A stretch of 64,000 nt of DNA from Streptomyces spiralis (GTDB lineage Bacteria; Actinomycetota; Actinomycetes; Streptomycetales; Streptomycetaceae), in the NCBI RefSeq assembly GCF_014654675.1, contig NZ_BNBC01000026.1, forward strand, positions 13,731 to 77,730. Reading direction: 5' to 3'. Positions 8,910-17,506 of this stretch are shown here, piece by piece. Each line of letters begins with the position of its first letter. The stretch's first letter is position 1. A program made the translations under genes and the position numbers. Below the pieces are notes generated by a model. That model saw nothing but the letters and a program-made list of their open reading frames with translations, made no database searches and was not told the DNA's origin.

Positions 8910-10499
8910 CTAGTCCACCGCGGCCACCAGCTCCGGCTCCTCCTTGTCCTTCTGCGGCGGCGTCGTCCTGCCCGGCAGGAAGACGGCCACCACGACCGCG
9001 CCGATCAGCGCGACCACGGTCCCGCACAGCGCGGTGACGTGCATGGCGTGCAGGAAGGCGTCGTTGGCCGGGTCCACCAGGGCCTGGCCGCGCGGGCCGA
9101 GCTTCGCGGCGACGCCGAGGGTGGCCTCGATGGACTCGCCGGCCGTGTCCCGCAGGCCGGGCGGGAGGAGCCCGAGCTTGCCCTCGATGCCGTCACGGTA
9201 CGCCGTCGACAGCACCGAGCCGAGCACGGCGATGCCGAGCGCGCCGCCGACCTGGCGGAAGGTGTTGCTCAGCGCGGACGCCGAGCCGGCCTTCTCCCGG
9301 GGCAGGGCCTGCATGATGACCACGCTGGTCGGCGTCATGATGTGCGCCATGCCGGTGCCCATGAGGAAGAAGACGACCTCCAGCAGCCAGATCGGCGTGT
9401 CCGCCTCGAAGCCGGCGAAGGCGGCCAGCGTCGCGGCGATGACGATCAGGCCGGCCGTGGTGGTGGCCTTGTTGCCGAAGCGGTCGACGACCAGCCGGGC
9501 GCGCGGCGCGAAGATCATCTGTGCCGCGGCCAGCGGCAGCATCAGCAGGCCGGACTCCAGCGGCGAGTAGCCGCGCACGCTCTGGGTGTAGAAGACGCCG
9601 AAGAACGTGACGCCCATCAGCGCGAAGAACACCAGCGCGATGGCGCTCATGGCGGCCGAGAAGACCTTGTTCTTGAAGTAGGTGACGTCCAGGGACGGGT
9701 GGTCGCTGCGCTTCTCGAAGACGATGAACGCGGCGAGGACGACGAGACCGGCGACGATGGTGGACAGCACCTTGGCGTCGGTGAAGTCGGCCAGCTCGCC
9801 GCCCTTGATGATGCCGTAGACGAGCAGGACCAGGCCGACGACGGACAGGACGACGCCGATGGGGTCGAGGCGGCCCGGGCTGGGGTCGCGGGAGTCGGGC
9901 ACCAGCCACACCATGAGGGCGAGCGCGACGATCACGATCGGCACGTTGATGAGGAAGACCGAGCCCCACCAGAAGTGGTCGAGCAGCGCGCCGCCGGTGA
10001 TCGGGCCGATGGCGATGGCCAGGCCGACACCGCCGGCCCAGATGCCGATGGCCTTGGGCTGCTCCTCACGTTCGAAGACGTTCATCAGCACCGCGAGGGT
10101 GGCGGGCATCACGAAGGCGGCACCCAGGGCCATCAGGGCGCGGAAGGCGATGAGCTGGCCCGGGGAGCCGGACTCGGCGGCCAGGGCCGAACCGATGCCG
10201 AACACCAGCAGTCCGCCGAGCAGGACCTTCTTGCGGCCGAGGCGGTCGCCGATCAGGCCGGCGGTGAACAGCAGGCCCGCGAAGACCAGGGTGTAGGCGT
10301 TGATGGCCCACTCGATCTCGCTCTGGGTGGCGCCCAGGCCGGTCGGAGCCGGGGTCGCGATCGTCTTGATGGCGACGTTGAGGATCGAGTTGTCGAGCAC
10401 CACGATCAGCAGGCTGAGCATCAGAACGCCGAGGATCGCCCAGCGGCGGCGGTGCACCGCTTCCGGTATCCGCGAGGCGGGAACGGCAGGAGTAGTCAT
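8910..10499 (-). CDS. MFS multidrug exporter, DHA2 (EmrB/QacA, 14 TM)
   Basis: 529 residues and 14 hydrophobic segments. Motifs include the first-span motif LIVVLDNSILNVA, GLIGDRLGRKKVLLGG in loop 2-3, and the antiporter motif region GGVGLAIAIGPITGGALLDH in span 5. Members expel cationic dyes and antibiotics by proton antiport. Expression is probably repressed by the TetR protein encoded immediately downstream, through the palindrome centred 34 bp upstream of the ATG. Confidence 0.95.
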   Translation of the reverse strand: MTTPAVPASRIPEAVHRRRWAILGVLMLSLLIVVLDNSILNVAIKTIATPAPTGLGATQSEIEWAINAYTLVFAGLLFTAGLIGDRLGRKKVLLGGLLVFGIGSALAAESGSPGQLIAFRALMALGAAFVMPATLAVLMNVFEREEQPKAIGIWAGGVGLAIAIGPITGGALLDHFWWGSVFLINVPIVIVALALMVWLVPDSRDPSPGRLDPIGVVLSVVGLVLLVYGIIKGGELADFTDAKVLSTIVAGLVVLAAFIVFEKRSDHPSLDVTYFKNKVFSAAMSAIALVFFALMGVTFFGVFYTQSVRGYSPLESGLLMLPLAAAQMIFAPRARLVVDRFGNKATTTAGLIVIAATLAAFAGFEADTPIWLLEVVFFLMGTGMAHIMTPTSVVIMQALPREKAGSASALSNTFRQVGGALGIAVLGSVLSTAYRDGIEGKLGLLPPGLRDTAGESIEATLGVAAKLGPRGQALVDPANDAFLHAMHVTALCGTVVALIGAVVVAVFLPGRTTPPQKDKEEPELVAAVD

Positions 10500-10518
10500 G
10501 GCGTCGAGCCTAGGGCAC

Positions 10519-10547
10519 TTCCGATACGAGACCGTCTCGTATCGGAA
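10519..10547. promoter_or_regulatory. TetR-type operator of the DHA2 exporter
   Basis: Two perfectly complementary 13-bp arms, TTCCGATACGAGA and TCTCGTATCGGAA, flank a CCG spacer. The palindrome lies 20-48 bp upstream of the exporter ATG on the minus strand, within the expected promoter. The core ATACGAGACNNTCTCGTAT is of the type bound by TetR repressors of EmrB/QacA exporters, and a TetR gene lies in the same operon. Confidence 0.9.
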
Positions 10548-10622
10548 AATCCTTTACTCAGATCTTACGGCCGACGCCCTTGCGGGAGACCTGAACGACC
10601 CGTTCCGAGATCTTGCGCACAC

Positions 10623-10640
10623 GCGGGCCCTCTGGCCCGC
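10623..10640 (+). promoter_or_regulatory. Small hairpin in the panB leader region
   Basis: GCGGGCC and GGCCCGC form a perfect 7-bp stem around CTCT, 80 bp upstream of panB. It could insulate panB from the divergent exporter promoter or act in the leader. No riboswitch fold is recognised. Confidence 0.4.
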
Positions 10641-10719
10641 AACGGCACGAGGTGCCACCATGGGGGAGAGTCCGGGGACGCCGTCAGGGCGCCTCGAGAT
10701 GACCGAAGGAGCCGTTGCA

Positions 10720-11595
10720 ATGACGCAGCTTTCGGCTGCCCAGACTGTTCAGAACAGCCCCTCCGACGGCAGCAAGGCGCTGTACGGGGGCAAGGGCACC
10801 CGCCGCATCACCGTCCGCGACATCGCCCTCGCCAAGGAACGCGGCGAGAAGTGGCCCATGCTCACCGCCTACGACGCGATGACCGCCTCCGTCTTCGACG
10901 AGGCCGGCATCCCGGTGATGCTGGTCGGCGACTCGGCAGGCAACTGCCACCTCGGGTACGACTCGACCGTGCCCGTCACCCTCGACGAGATGACCATGCT
11001 CTCTGCCGCGGTGGTCCGCGGCACCAAGCGGGCCCTCATCGTCGGCGACCTCCCCTTCGGTTCCTACCAGGAGGGCCCGGTGCAGGCGCTGCGCTCGGCC
11101 ACCCGGCTGGTGAAGGAGGCCGGCGTCGGCGCCGTCAAGCTGGAGGGCGGCGAGCGCTCCCACGAGCAGATCCGGCTGCTGGTCGAGTCCGGCATCCCGG
11201 TCATGGCCCACATCGGCCTGACCCCCCAGTCCGTCAACGCCATGGGCTACCGCGTCCAGGGCCGCGGCGAGGAGGCCGCCCAGCAGCTGCTGCGCGACGC
11301 CAAGTCCGTGCAGGACGCGGGCGCGTTCGCCGTCGTGCTGGAGCTCGTCCCGGCGGAGCTGGCCGCCGAGGTGACGCGGGTGCTGCACATCCCGACGGTC
11401 GGCATCGGCGCCGGCCCGGAGACCGACGCGCAGGTCCTGGTGTGGACCGACATGCTCGGGCTGACCGGCGGACGCGTGCCGAAGTTCGTCAAGAAGTACG
11501 CCGACCTGCGCGAGGTCATGGGCAACGCGGCCAAGGCCTTCGCCGAGGACGTCGTCGGCGGGACGTTCCCGCTGGAGGAGCACTCCGTCCACTAG
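10720..11595 (+). CDS. panB: 3-methyl-2-oxobutanoate hydroxymethyltransferase (pantothenate synthesis)
   Basis: 291 residues. It transfers a hydroxymethyl group from 5,10-methylene-tetrahydrofolate to 2-oxoisovalerate to give ketopantoate, the first step of pantothenate/CoA synthesis. Family motifs are present: MLTAYDAMTASVFDEAGIPV, GDSAGNCHLGYDSTVPV (metal-binding Asp/Ser region), VKLEGG, MAHIGLTPQSV and TVGIGAGPETDAQVLV. The ATG at 10720 has AAGGAG 8 bases upstream; an in-frame ATG 21 bp earlier lacks a good site. The gene ends at a strong terminator shared with the convergent nadE. Confidence 0.97.
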   Translation: MTQLSAAQTVQNSPSDGSKALYGGKGTRRITVRDIALAKERGEKWPMLTAYDAMTASVFDEAGIPVMLVGDSAGNCHLGYDSTVPVTLDEMTMLSAAVVRGTKRALIVGDLPFGSYQEGPVQALRSATRLVKEAGVGAVKLEGGERSHEQIRLLVESGIPVMAHIGLTPQSVNAMGYRVQGRGEEAAQQLLRDAKSVQDAGAFAVVLELVPAELAAEVTRVLHIPTVGIGAGPETDAQVLVWTDMLGLTGGRVPKFVKKYADLREVMGNAAKAFAEDVVGGTFPLEEHSVH

Positions 11596-11654
11596 GCCCC
11601 ACCGGACCCACCGGACCCACTGCAGGGACACCGAGACCACTGCGGAAACACCAA

Positions 11655-11696
11655 GAGGAGCCCTGGCCGATCTTCCCCCGTCGGCCAGGGCTCCTC
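11655..11696. terminator. Bidirectional terminator between panB and nadE
   Basis: A perfect 16-bp stem: GAGGAGCCCTGGCCGA pairs with TCGGCCAGGGCTCCTC around a 10-base loop. It sits between the stops of two convergent genes. There is no T-tract, as is usual in Streptomyces. Confidence 0.9.
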
Positions 11697-11732
11697 CCCG
11701 TTTCTGCGCCCGGACCGGCGCCGCTCTGGCGG

Positions 11733-13487
11733 TTACGCCTTCTCGCGCCAGCCGTTCGTGATCGGCAGCCTGCGGTCCTTGCCGAAGCCCTTGGCGGAGA
11801 TCTTGGTGCCCGGCGGGTACTGGCGGCGCTTGTACTCGGCCGTGTCGACCATGCGCAGCGTCTTCACGACCAGCTCGCCGTCGTAGCCGGCCGCGACGAT
11901 CTCGTCGGCGCCCTTGTCGTGGTCGACGTAGAGGTCGAGGATCGCGTCCAGCACCGGGTAGTCCGGCAGCGAGTCCGTGTCCACCTGGCCGGGGCGCAGC
12001 TCCGCGCTCGGGGGCTTGGTGATCGAGTTCTCCGGGATCGGCGGAGTCTCGCCCCGTTCGGCCGCCACCTGGTTGCGCCACTGCGCCAGCCGGAAGACCG
12101 ACGTCTTGTACAGGTCCTTGATCGGGCCGTACGCGCCCACCGAGTCGCCGTACAGCGTGGAGTAGCCCACCGCCAGCTCCGACTTGTTGCCGGGGGCGAG
12201 GACGATGTGGCCCTCCTGGTTGGAGACCGCCATCAGCAGCGTGCCGCGCAGCCGGGACTGGAGGTTCTCCTCCGCCAGGCCCGTCAGGCCCAGGGAGTCC
12301 ATGTACGCCCCGAACATCGGCGCGATCGGAACGGTGCGGAAGTTCAGCCCGGTGCGCCGCGCCAGCTCCGCCGCGTCGTCCTTGGAGTGCTCCGAGGAGT
12401 ACTTCGAGGGCATCGAGATGCCGTACACGTTCTCCGCGCCCACCGCGTCGCAGGCGATCGCGGCGACGAGGGCGGAGTCGATGCCGCCGGACAGGCCGAT
12501 CAGCACGGACCGGAAGCCGTTCTTGCGCACGTACGCCCGCAGGCCCACGACCAGGGCCGTGTAGACCTCCTCGTCGTCGTCGAGCCGGTCGGCGTAGCCG
12601 CCGGTGTGCTCCGGCTCGTACGGTGCCAGTGGCTCTTCGGACAGCACGACCCGGTCGACGCGCAGCCCGTCGTCCACCACGCCCTCGGGCGCGTCCGGCG
12701 CCGCGGCCGGCAGGTCCAGGTCGAGGACGACACAGTTCTCGGTGAACTGCGGCGCCCGCGCGATCACCTCTCCGTCCGCGGCGACGACGATCGAGTCGCC
12801 GTCGAACACCAGCTCGTCCTGGCCGCCGGTCATGGCGAGGTAGGCGGTGGTGCAGCCGGCCTCCTGGGCCCGCTTGCGGACCAGTTCGAGGCGGGTGTCG
12901 TCCTTCTCGCGCTCGTAGGGGGAGGCGTTGACGGACAGCAACAGCCCCGCGCGCGCGGTGCGCGCGGCCGGGACGCGGCCGCCCTCCTGCCACAGGTCCT
13001 CGCAGATCGAGAGCGCGACGTCGATGCCGTGCAGGCGCAGCACCGGCATGGTGTCGCCGGGCACGAAGTAGCGGAACTCGTCGAAGACGCCGTAGTTCGG
13101 CAGGTGGTGCTTGGCGAAGTTCAGCACCACCTCGCCGCGGTGCAGCACCGCCGCCGCGTTCTGCGGCGCGCCGGCCGGCATGCCGTACTTCGGCTGGGCG
13201 GTCTCGGCGCGGTCCAGGTAGCCGACGACCACCGGGAGCTCCCCGAGGCCCTCCTCGGCGAGCCGGGCGGCCAGGGCACGCAGCGCGGCGCGGGACGCCT
13301 CCACGAAGGACGACCTGAGGGCCAGGTCCTCGACGGGATAGCCGGTCAGCGCCATCTCCGGGAAGGCCACGAGATGCGCTCCCCGCTCGGCGGAGTGCCG
13401 GGTCCAGCGGACGATCGCCTCGCTGTTTCCGGCGAGGTCACCGACGCGCGAGTCGATCTGGTTCAGGGCGAGGCGAAGTTGAGGCAC
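11733..13487 (-). CDS. nadE: Glutamine-dependent NAD+ synthetase
   Basis: 584 residues from GTG (VPQLRLALNQ); sequence before it is not conserved-looking. Two domains are visible. The N-terminal nitrilase-type amidase has its triad in FPEMALTGYP (Glu near 44), FAKHHLPNYG (Lys near 126) and LSICEDLW (Cys near 162). The C-terminal synthetase has the P-loop LSGGIDSALVAA near residue 335. The amidase releases ammonia from glutamine and channels it to amidate deamido-NAD+ with ATP. The gene is convergent with panB. Confidence 0.97.
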   Translation of the reverse strand: MPQLRLALNQIDSRVGDLAGNSEAIVRWTRHSAERGAHLVAFPEMALTGYPVEDLALRSSFVEASRAALRALAARLAEEGLGELPVVVGYLDRAETAQPKYGMPAGAPQNAAAVLHRGEVVLNFAKHHLPNYGVFDEFRYFVPGDTMPVLRLHGIDVALSICEDLWQEGGRVPAARTARAGLLLSVNASPYEREKDDTRLELVRKRAQEAGCTTAYLAMTGGQDELVFDGDSIVVAADGEVIARAPQFTENCVVLDLDLPAAAPDAPEGVVDDGLRVDRVVLSEEPLAPYEPEHTGGYADRLDDDEEVYTALVVGLRAYVRKNGFRSVLIGLSGGIDSALVAAIACDAVGAENVYGISMPSKYSSEHSKDDAAELARRTGLNFRTVPIAPMFGAYMDSLGLTGLAEENLQSRLRGTLLMAVSNQEGHIVLAPGNKSELAVGYSTLYGDSVGAYGPIKDLYKTSVFRLAQWRNQVAAERGETPPIPENSITKPPSAELRPGQVDTDSLPDYPVLDAILDLYVDHDKGADEIVAAGYDGELVVKTLRMVDTAEYKRRQYPPGTKISAKGFGKDRRLPITNGWREKA

Positions 13488-13644
13488 GCGCCCAGTGTAA
13501 TCGTCAGAGCGACGCGATGGGGTGGCGCGGAGTGTGGGCCGCCCCACGCGATGTGTCCCTCACGCGGTGCGGGACCGCCCCACGCCCGCGCGGGGGGCAT
13601 GATGCCCCTATGGAACCCAGGGGACCGGAATCCAGGCGACGGTC

Positions 13645-14529
13645 ATGACCTTCATCGGGATCGACGGTGTGGTCCACCATGTGGTCGTCGACGGCAGCGG
13701 GCCGCCGTGCGTCCTCAGCCCCGGGCTCGGGATGTGCTGGTTCGACTGGGATCCCGTGGTGCCGCTGCTCGCCGCGGACCGCACCGTCGTCCGCTTCGAC
13801 CGCCCCGGGCTCGGCCTGAGCGGGCACACGCGCCGCTGGCCGACACTCGGCGGGGAGGCGCGGCGCATCGCGGCCGTCCTCGACACGCTCCGCCTCGACG
13901 GTCCCGTCACGCTGGTGGGGCACTCGCTCGCCGGCTTCCACGCGGAGGCCTTCGCCCGGCTGTTCCCCGGGCGGGCCGCCGGGCTCGTGCTGGTCGACTC
14001 CAGCGTGGAGGAGGACCCCCGCCCGCGCCGGGGGCGCGCGGTCCGCGACACCGCCACGCGCGCGTACGCCACGCTCGTGAGCGCGGCCGGACTGCCCCGC
14101 GTGGCCGGCCCGCCGCTGCGCCGGGCGGCCGTCCGGGCGGGCCGGGTGGGCGGGCAGGACCCGGCACCGTACGACGCGGTCCGGCGCGCCTACTCCACCG
14201 GCCGCTGGCTGCACGCGGCGCTCGCCGAGAACGCCACCTACACCGACCAGGCCGTCGCGCTCGCCGCGCTGCGCCGGCGCCGCCCCCTGCCGCCCGGCCT
14301 GCCCGTCACCGTGCTCGCCGCGGACGACCCGCGCCGCCCGGCACACCGGCGGGCGCGCTGGCTGGCGAGGCAGCGCGCCCTCGCCACCCACCTGAACGGC
14401 ACCCTGCGCGTCAGCTCCCCGTCCGGCCACCTCCTCATGCTCGACCACCCGCAAGACGTTGCCGAAGCCGTCCTGCACACGCAGGCGCGCCCGCCCCTCG
14501 CGGAGGAGGAGCGGGCGCGCGGGTGCTGA
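13645..14529 (+). CDS. Alpha/beta hydrolase
   Basis: 294 residues, cytoplasmic, no signal peptide. The nucleophile elbow is LVGHSLAGFH (Ser near residue 94). The acid is likely in VTVLAADDPR and the histidine in SSPSGHLLMLDHP. The oxyanion region is SPGLGMCWFDWDPVVPLLA. Substrate unknown. The last 17 or so residues (HTQARPPLAEEERARGC) are encoded by one copy of a 50-bp terminator-like hairpin that recurs 90 bp further on, so the C-terminus looks extended by duplication. Start ATG chosen because of family alignment (MTFIGIDGVV); the upstream sequence is not strongly SD-like. Confidence 0.88.
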   Translation: MTFIGIDGVVHHVVVDGSGPPCVLSPGLGMCWFDWDPVVPLLAADRTVVRFDRPGLGLSGHTRRWPTLGGEARRIAAVLDTLRLDGPVTLVGHSLAGFHAEAFARLFPGRAAGLVLVDSSVEEDPRPRRGRAVRDTATRAYATLVSAAGLPRVAGPPLRRAAVRAGRVGGQDPAPYDAVRRAYSTGRWLHAALAENATYTDQAVALAALRRRRPLPPGLPVTVLAADDPRRPAHRRARWLARQRALATHLNGTLRVSSPSGHLLMLDHPQDVAEAVLHTQARPPLAEEERARGC

Positions 14530-14610
14530 GGGTGCGCTCCATGGGCGTGGTGGGTGCCGTTCCTGCGCACGCAGGCGCGCCCGCCCCTCGCGGAGGAGGA
14601 GCGGGCGCGC
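14471..14610. repeat. Duplicated 50-bp hairpin element (90-bp spacing)
   Basis: Bases 14471-14520 and 14561-14610 are identical except for one base (A/G at the seventh position). Each holds a 10-bp perfect stem, GCGCGCCCGC with GCGGGCGCGC. The first copy is in the coding sequence of the hydrolase; the second lies between the hydrolase stop and the end of the convergent protease gene. Confidence 0.9.
14575..14610. terminator. Terminator hairpin between hydrolase and S53 protease
   Basis: The second copy of the hairpin: stem GCGCGCCCGC/GCGGGCGCGC with a 16-base partly paired loop, lying between the stops of convergent genes (14529 and 14624). Confidence 0.75.
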
Positions 14611-14623
14611 TTGTGGCCGGGTG

Positions 14624-16564
14624 TCAGTGGCGGCGGTAGGAGTTGACGTAGCCGTTCGCGGGGGAGCCCACGCCGGTGACGTCGTCGTAGCCCTTGACGG
14701 CCTTGAGCGAGCTGTCCTTGCCGAGGCTGCGGACGGAGACGCTCAGACCACCGCTGGCGTCGAACCCGTTGACGTAGTCGACGCGCGCGACGGCCAGTTC
14801 CTTGCCGGTCGGCTGGTCCACCACGTCGTGGTACAGCTTCGAGCCGTACTTCGAGTAGATGGTCGGGTTGGCGAAGCCGATCGCCTTGCCGCCGCGGGCC
14901 TCCTGGGCGAGGGCCTGCACGGCCGCGATGACCGGCGCGGCCAGCGAGGTGCCGCCGATGCGGTACTCGCTGTACTGCTCCGACCCGTCCGGGAAGGTCT
15001 GCGTCTGGCCGACGAGGAAACCGGTGTTGGGGTCGGCGATCGCCGCGATGTCCGGGACGACGCGGTTGCCCTCGGCGTTGTTGGCCGTGGCCAGCGCCTT
15101 CGGGACGACGCCCTTCTGGTAGTACGGCTGCGGCACGGTCTTGCTGGTGCCGCCGCCCGCACCGGAGGTGTAGGAGCCCGGGAAGTTCGTCCAGCTCTTG
15201 CCGTCGGCCGACAGGGTGGCCTTCTCGGTGCCCCAGCCGGTCTCCCACTGGTACGTGTTGTCCTTGCCGACGGCCAGCGAGGTGCCGCCGACCGCGGTCA
15301 CCCACGCCGAGTTGGCCGGGGTGTCGACCTGCTTCGTGCCGGTGTTGGCGACCTCGTCGCCGTTGTCACCGGAGGAGAAGTAGAAGCCGATGCCCTCCAC
15401 CGCGCCGAACTGGAACACCTGGTCGTAGGCCGCGGCCAGGTCCGGCGTCTGGTTGGCCTCGATGTCGCCCCAGGAGTTGGAGACGATGTCGGCCAGGTGG
15501 TTGTCGACGATCTTGCTGAGCGAGTCCAGCAGGTCGTCGTCGTAGCAGGAGGCGGCGCCCACGTACGTGACGCTGGCATTGGGCGCGACCGCGTGCACGG
15601 CCTCGACGTCGAGGGTCTCCTCGCCGTACCAGCCCGCGGCCCCGCACTCCTTGGTCTTGGTGTAGTTCTTCGGCAGCACCTGGGTCAGCTGGCCCGTCTT
15701 CCAGGCCGCGTCACCGTGCTTCTTCGCGTAGCTCGACGCGTCGAAGGCGATGGTCGGCGAGGCGTACGCGTCGGTGATCGCGACCCGGACGCCCTTGCCG
15801 GTGTAGGTGCCGGCGCCGTAGGCGGCCCGCAGCTGCTCGCCCGTGTAGCCCTGGACGGCGTACGGGATCGTCTGGCCGTAGGCGGACGGCAGGGTGCTCG
15901 CCGTGTTCGAGCCGTAGTACGAGGAGAACGGCCCGGCGTTCTTGAACACCGCGTCCGGCGGCGGCAGCTGGTCCTTGTGGTTCGCCTTGTGCGGGGCGTT
16001 GTCCAGGCCGGTGACGGTCAGGACGGAGCCCTTCAGGCCGTCGGGCACCGAGGCCGTCTGGGCCGGCGCACGGTAGGTCTTCGAGCCCTTGGCGAAGTTG
16101 TGCAGCTGGGTGCCGAACGCCTTCTCGGCGGCGGCGACGTCACCGGAGACCGCGATGTAGTGCGGGGTGACGGAAGTGACCTTCAGGCCCGCCGACTTCA
16201 GCCACGACTTCACGGCGGCCACCTGGGCCTTGGTCGCGCCGAAGCGCGCTTGCGTCTGCTTGGCGCTCAGGTACTTGCCGTACATGGGCGAGGACGGGTC
16301 GGCGACCGCCTTGGCGTACGCGGCGAGGCCGGCGGCGTCGCGGCCGGCCAGGTACACCCGGGCGTTCACCTGGGCGCCGTTCGAGGTGGCGCCCTTGTCC
16401 GCCTTGGCCGTCGCCCACGCGGGCTTGGTGCCCGCGAGGGCGCCTCGGCCCGAGTGGTCCGCGGCGTGCGCCGCGGGTATGCCGAGCGCCAGCGCACCGG
16501 CGAGCATCGGCAGCGTCGCCGCCATGCTCACTCCGGCGCGCACGGTGGCGCGGTTGGATCTCAT
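14624..16564 (-). CDS. Secreted S53 (sedolisin/kumamolisin) serine-carboxyl protease precursor
   Basis: 646 residues. A signal peptide with RSNRATVRAG, a hydrophobic core and AHA cleavage is followed by a Pro-kumamolisin propeptide (about 50-190), then the S53 catalytic domain. The catalytic acids lie in GEETLDVEAVHAVAP (Glu and Asp near 315-320), the oxyanion Asp in SSGDNGD (near 399), and the nucleophile Ser in GGTSLAAPV (near 538). The C-terminal YDDVTGVGSPANGYV is the usual calcium-binding end. The enzyme matures by self-cleavage and degrades protein at acidic pH. AGGGGG precedes the ATG. Confidence 0.96.
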   Translation of the reverse strand: MRSNRATVRAGVSMAATLPMLAGALALGIPAAHAADHSGRGALAGTKPAWATAKADKGATSNGAQVNARVYLAGRDAAGLAAYAKAVADPSSPMYGKYLSAKQTQARFGATKAQVAAVKSWLKSAGLKVTSVTPHYIAVSGDVAAAEKAFGTQLHNFAKGSKTYRAPAQTASVPDGLKGSVLTVTGLDNAPHKANHKDQLPPPDAVFKNAGPFSSYYGSNTASTLPSAYGQTIPYAVQGYTGEQLRAAYGAGTYTGKGVRVAITDAYASPTIAFDASSYAKKHGDAAWKTGQLTQVLPKNYTKTKECGAAGWYGEETLDVEAVHAVAPNASVTYVGAASCYDDDLLDSLSKIVDNHLADIVSNSWGDIEANQTPDLAAAYDQVFQFGAVEGIGFYFSSGDNGDEVANTGTKQVDTPANSAWVTAVGGTSLAVGKDNTYQWETGWGTEKATLSADGKSWTNFPGSYTSGAGGGTSKTVPQPYYQKGVVPKALATANNAEGNRVVPDIAAIADPNTGFLVGQTQTFPDGSEQYSEYRIGGTSLAAPVIAAVQALAQEARGGKAIGFANPTIYSKYGSKLYHDVVDQPTGKELAVARVDYVNGFDASGGLSVSVRSLGKDSSLKAVKGYDDVTGVGSPANGYVNSYRRH

Positions 16565-16846
16565 AGAACCCCCTGCGATGCGGATCGCATGTCACGCACT
16601 GAGTGCTTGGTTCTCGCGTGATCCGCGCGGGGGCCGCGGCGGTTCGGCCCACGCCCGTGAATGGATCACACGATCGAGGGCCACTCTTCCCGATGAACCG
16701 TGCATGCCAGGGGAATGAGCAAGCCAAGAGAAACCCAAGGAACCGTCACGTGCGGGGAGTTACAGCCGAATTGCGAGTTTTGTTCCCCGCATTCCGGTGG
16801 GCGGATGTCACGTTCCGGTGGATACGGGAGCCGTGGTGCGCGTGTG
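16565..16846. other. Intergenic region upstream of S53 protease
   Basis: 282 bp between the protease start and the end of the DUF305 gene. It is noticeably less G/C-rich around 16690-16800. It should contain the protease promoter (minus strand), but I cannot identify convincing -10/-35 boxes or a clear dyad. No gene is supported. Confidence 0.5.
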
Positions 16847-17506
16847 TCAGGAACCGGGCGCGGTGCCGTCAGCAACCGGCGCGGCGCCGCGCTTCTCGAG
16901 CATGTCGGCCATGAGCCGGATCTCGGACCGCTGCGCGTCCACCATGCCCTGCGCCAGCCTCTTCTCCACGCCCACCGTGCACCGGTCGACACAGCCCTCG
17001 GCCATGTGGATGCCGCCCTTGTGATGGGCCGTCATCAACTGGAGGTAGAAGACCTCGGCCTGCCTGCCGCTCAGTCCGCCCAGCTTCTTCAGCTGCGTGT
17101 TGGTCGCCATGCCCGGCATCAGCGCGCCGTCCTTGCCGGTGGCCATGTCCCCCATGCCCATCCATGTCATCGGCGGATCCGCCGACACCTTCGGCAGCCC
17201 CCACAGGTCGAGCCAGCCCAGCAGCATGCCCCGCTGGTTGGCCTGAGTCTGGGCGATGTCGTAGGCGAGACGGCGCACTTCGGGGTCGGTCGTACGGTCG
17301 CGCACGATGAACGACATCTCGACGGCCTGCTGGTGGTGGACCGCCATGTCCCGGGCGAAACCGGCGTCCGCGGAGTCGGCGGAAGGGGTGGCCGGCCGGT
17401 TCGTACCGGAGCCGGCGTTGTCCTCCGCCACCGCGTAGGTGATCGCCCCGGCCGCGACCAACGCGGTCGCGGCGGCCCCCGCGATCCAGCCGACGTACTT
17501 GCTCAC
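16847..17506 (-). CDS. DUF305 membrane-anchored/exported protein
   Basis: 219 residues from GTG (VSKYVGWIAG), whose GTGA overlaps the stop of the upstream DUF3105 gene by 4 bp. One N-terminal hydrophobic span (about 5-27) acts as signal/anchor. The DUF305 four-helix domain is recognised by the repeated His/Met signatures MAVHHQQAVEMS and TAHHKGGIHMAEG. DUF305 proteins are ferritin-like-fold extracytoplasmic proteins, sometimes linked to copper handling; the His/Met pattern is consistent with metal binding, but the function is unproven. Confidence 0.9.
   Translation of the reverse strand: MSKYVGWIAGAAATALVAAGAITYAVAEDNAGSGTNRPATPSADSADAGFARDMAVHHQQAVEMSFIVRDRTTDPEVRRLAYDIAQTQANQRGMLLGWLDLWGLPKVSADPPMTWMGMGDMATGKDGALMPGMATNTQLKKLGGLSGRQAEVFYLQLMTAHHKGGIHMAEGCVDRCTVGVEKRLAQGMVDAQRSEIRLMADMLEKRGAAPVADGTAPGS

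Noticed and set aside
8877..14639. 1920-codon plus-strand open frame
   Set aside because: It crosses the exporter, panB and nadE genes in wrong frames; no domain, composition typical of shadow frames.
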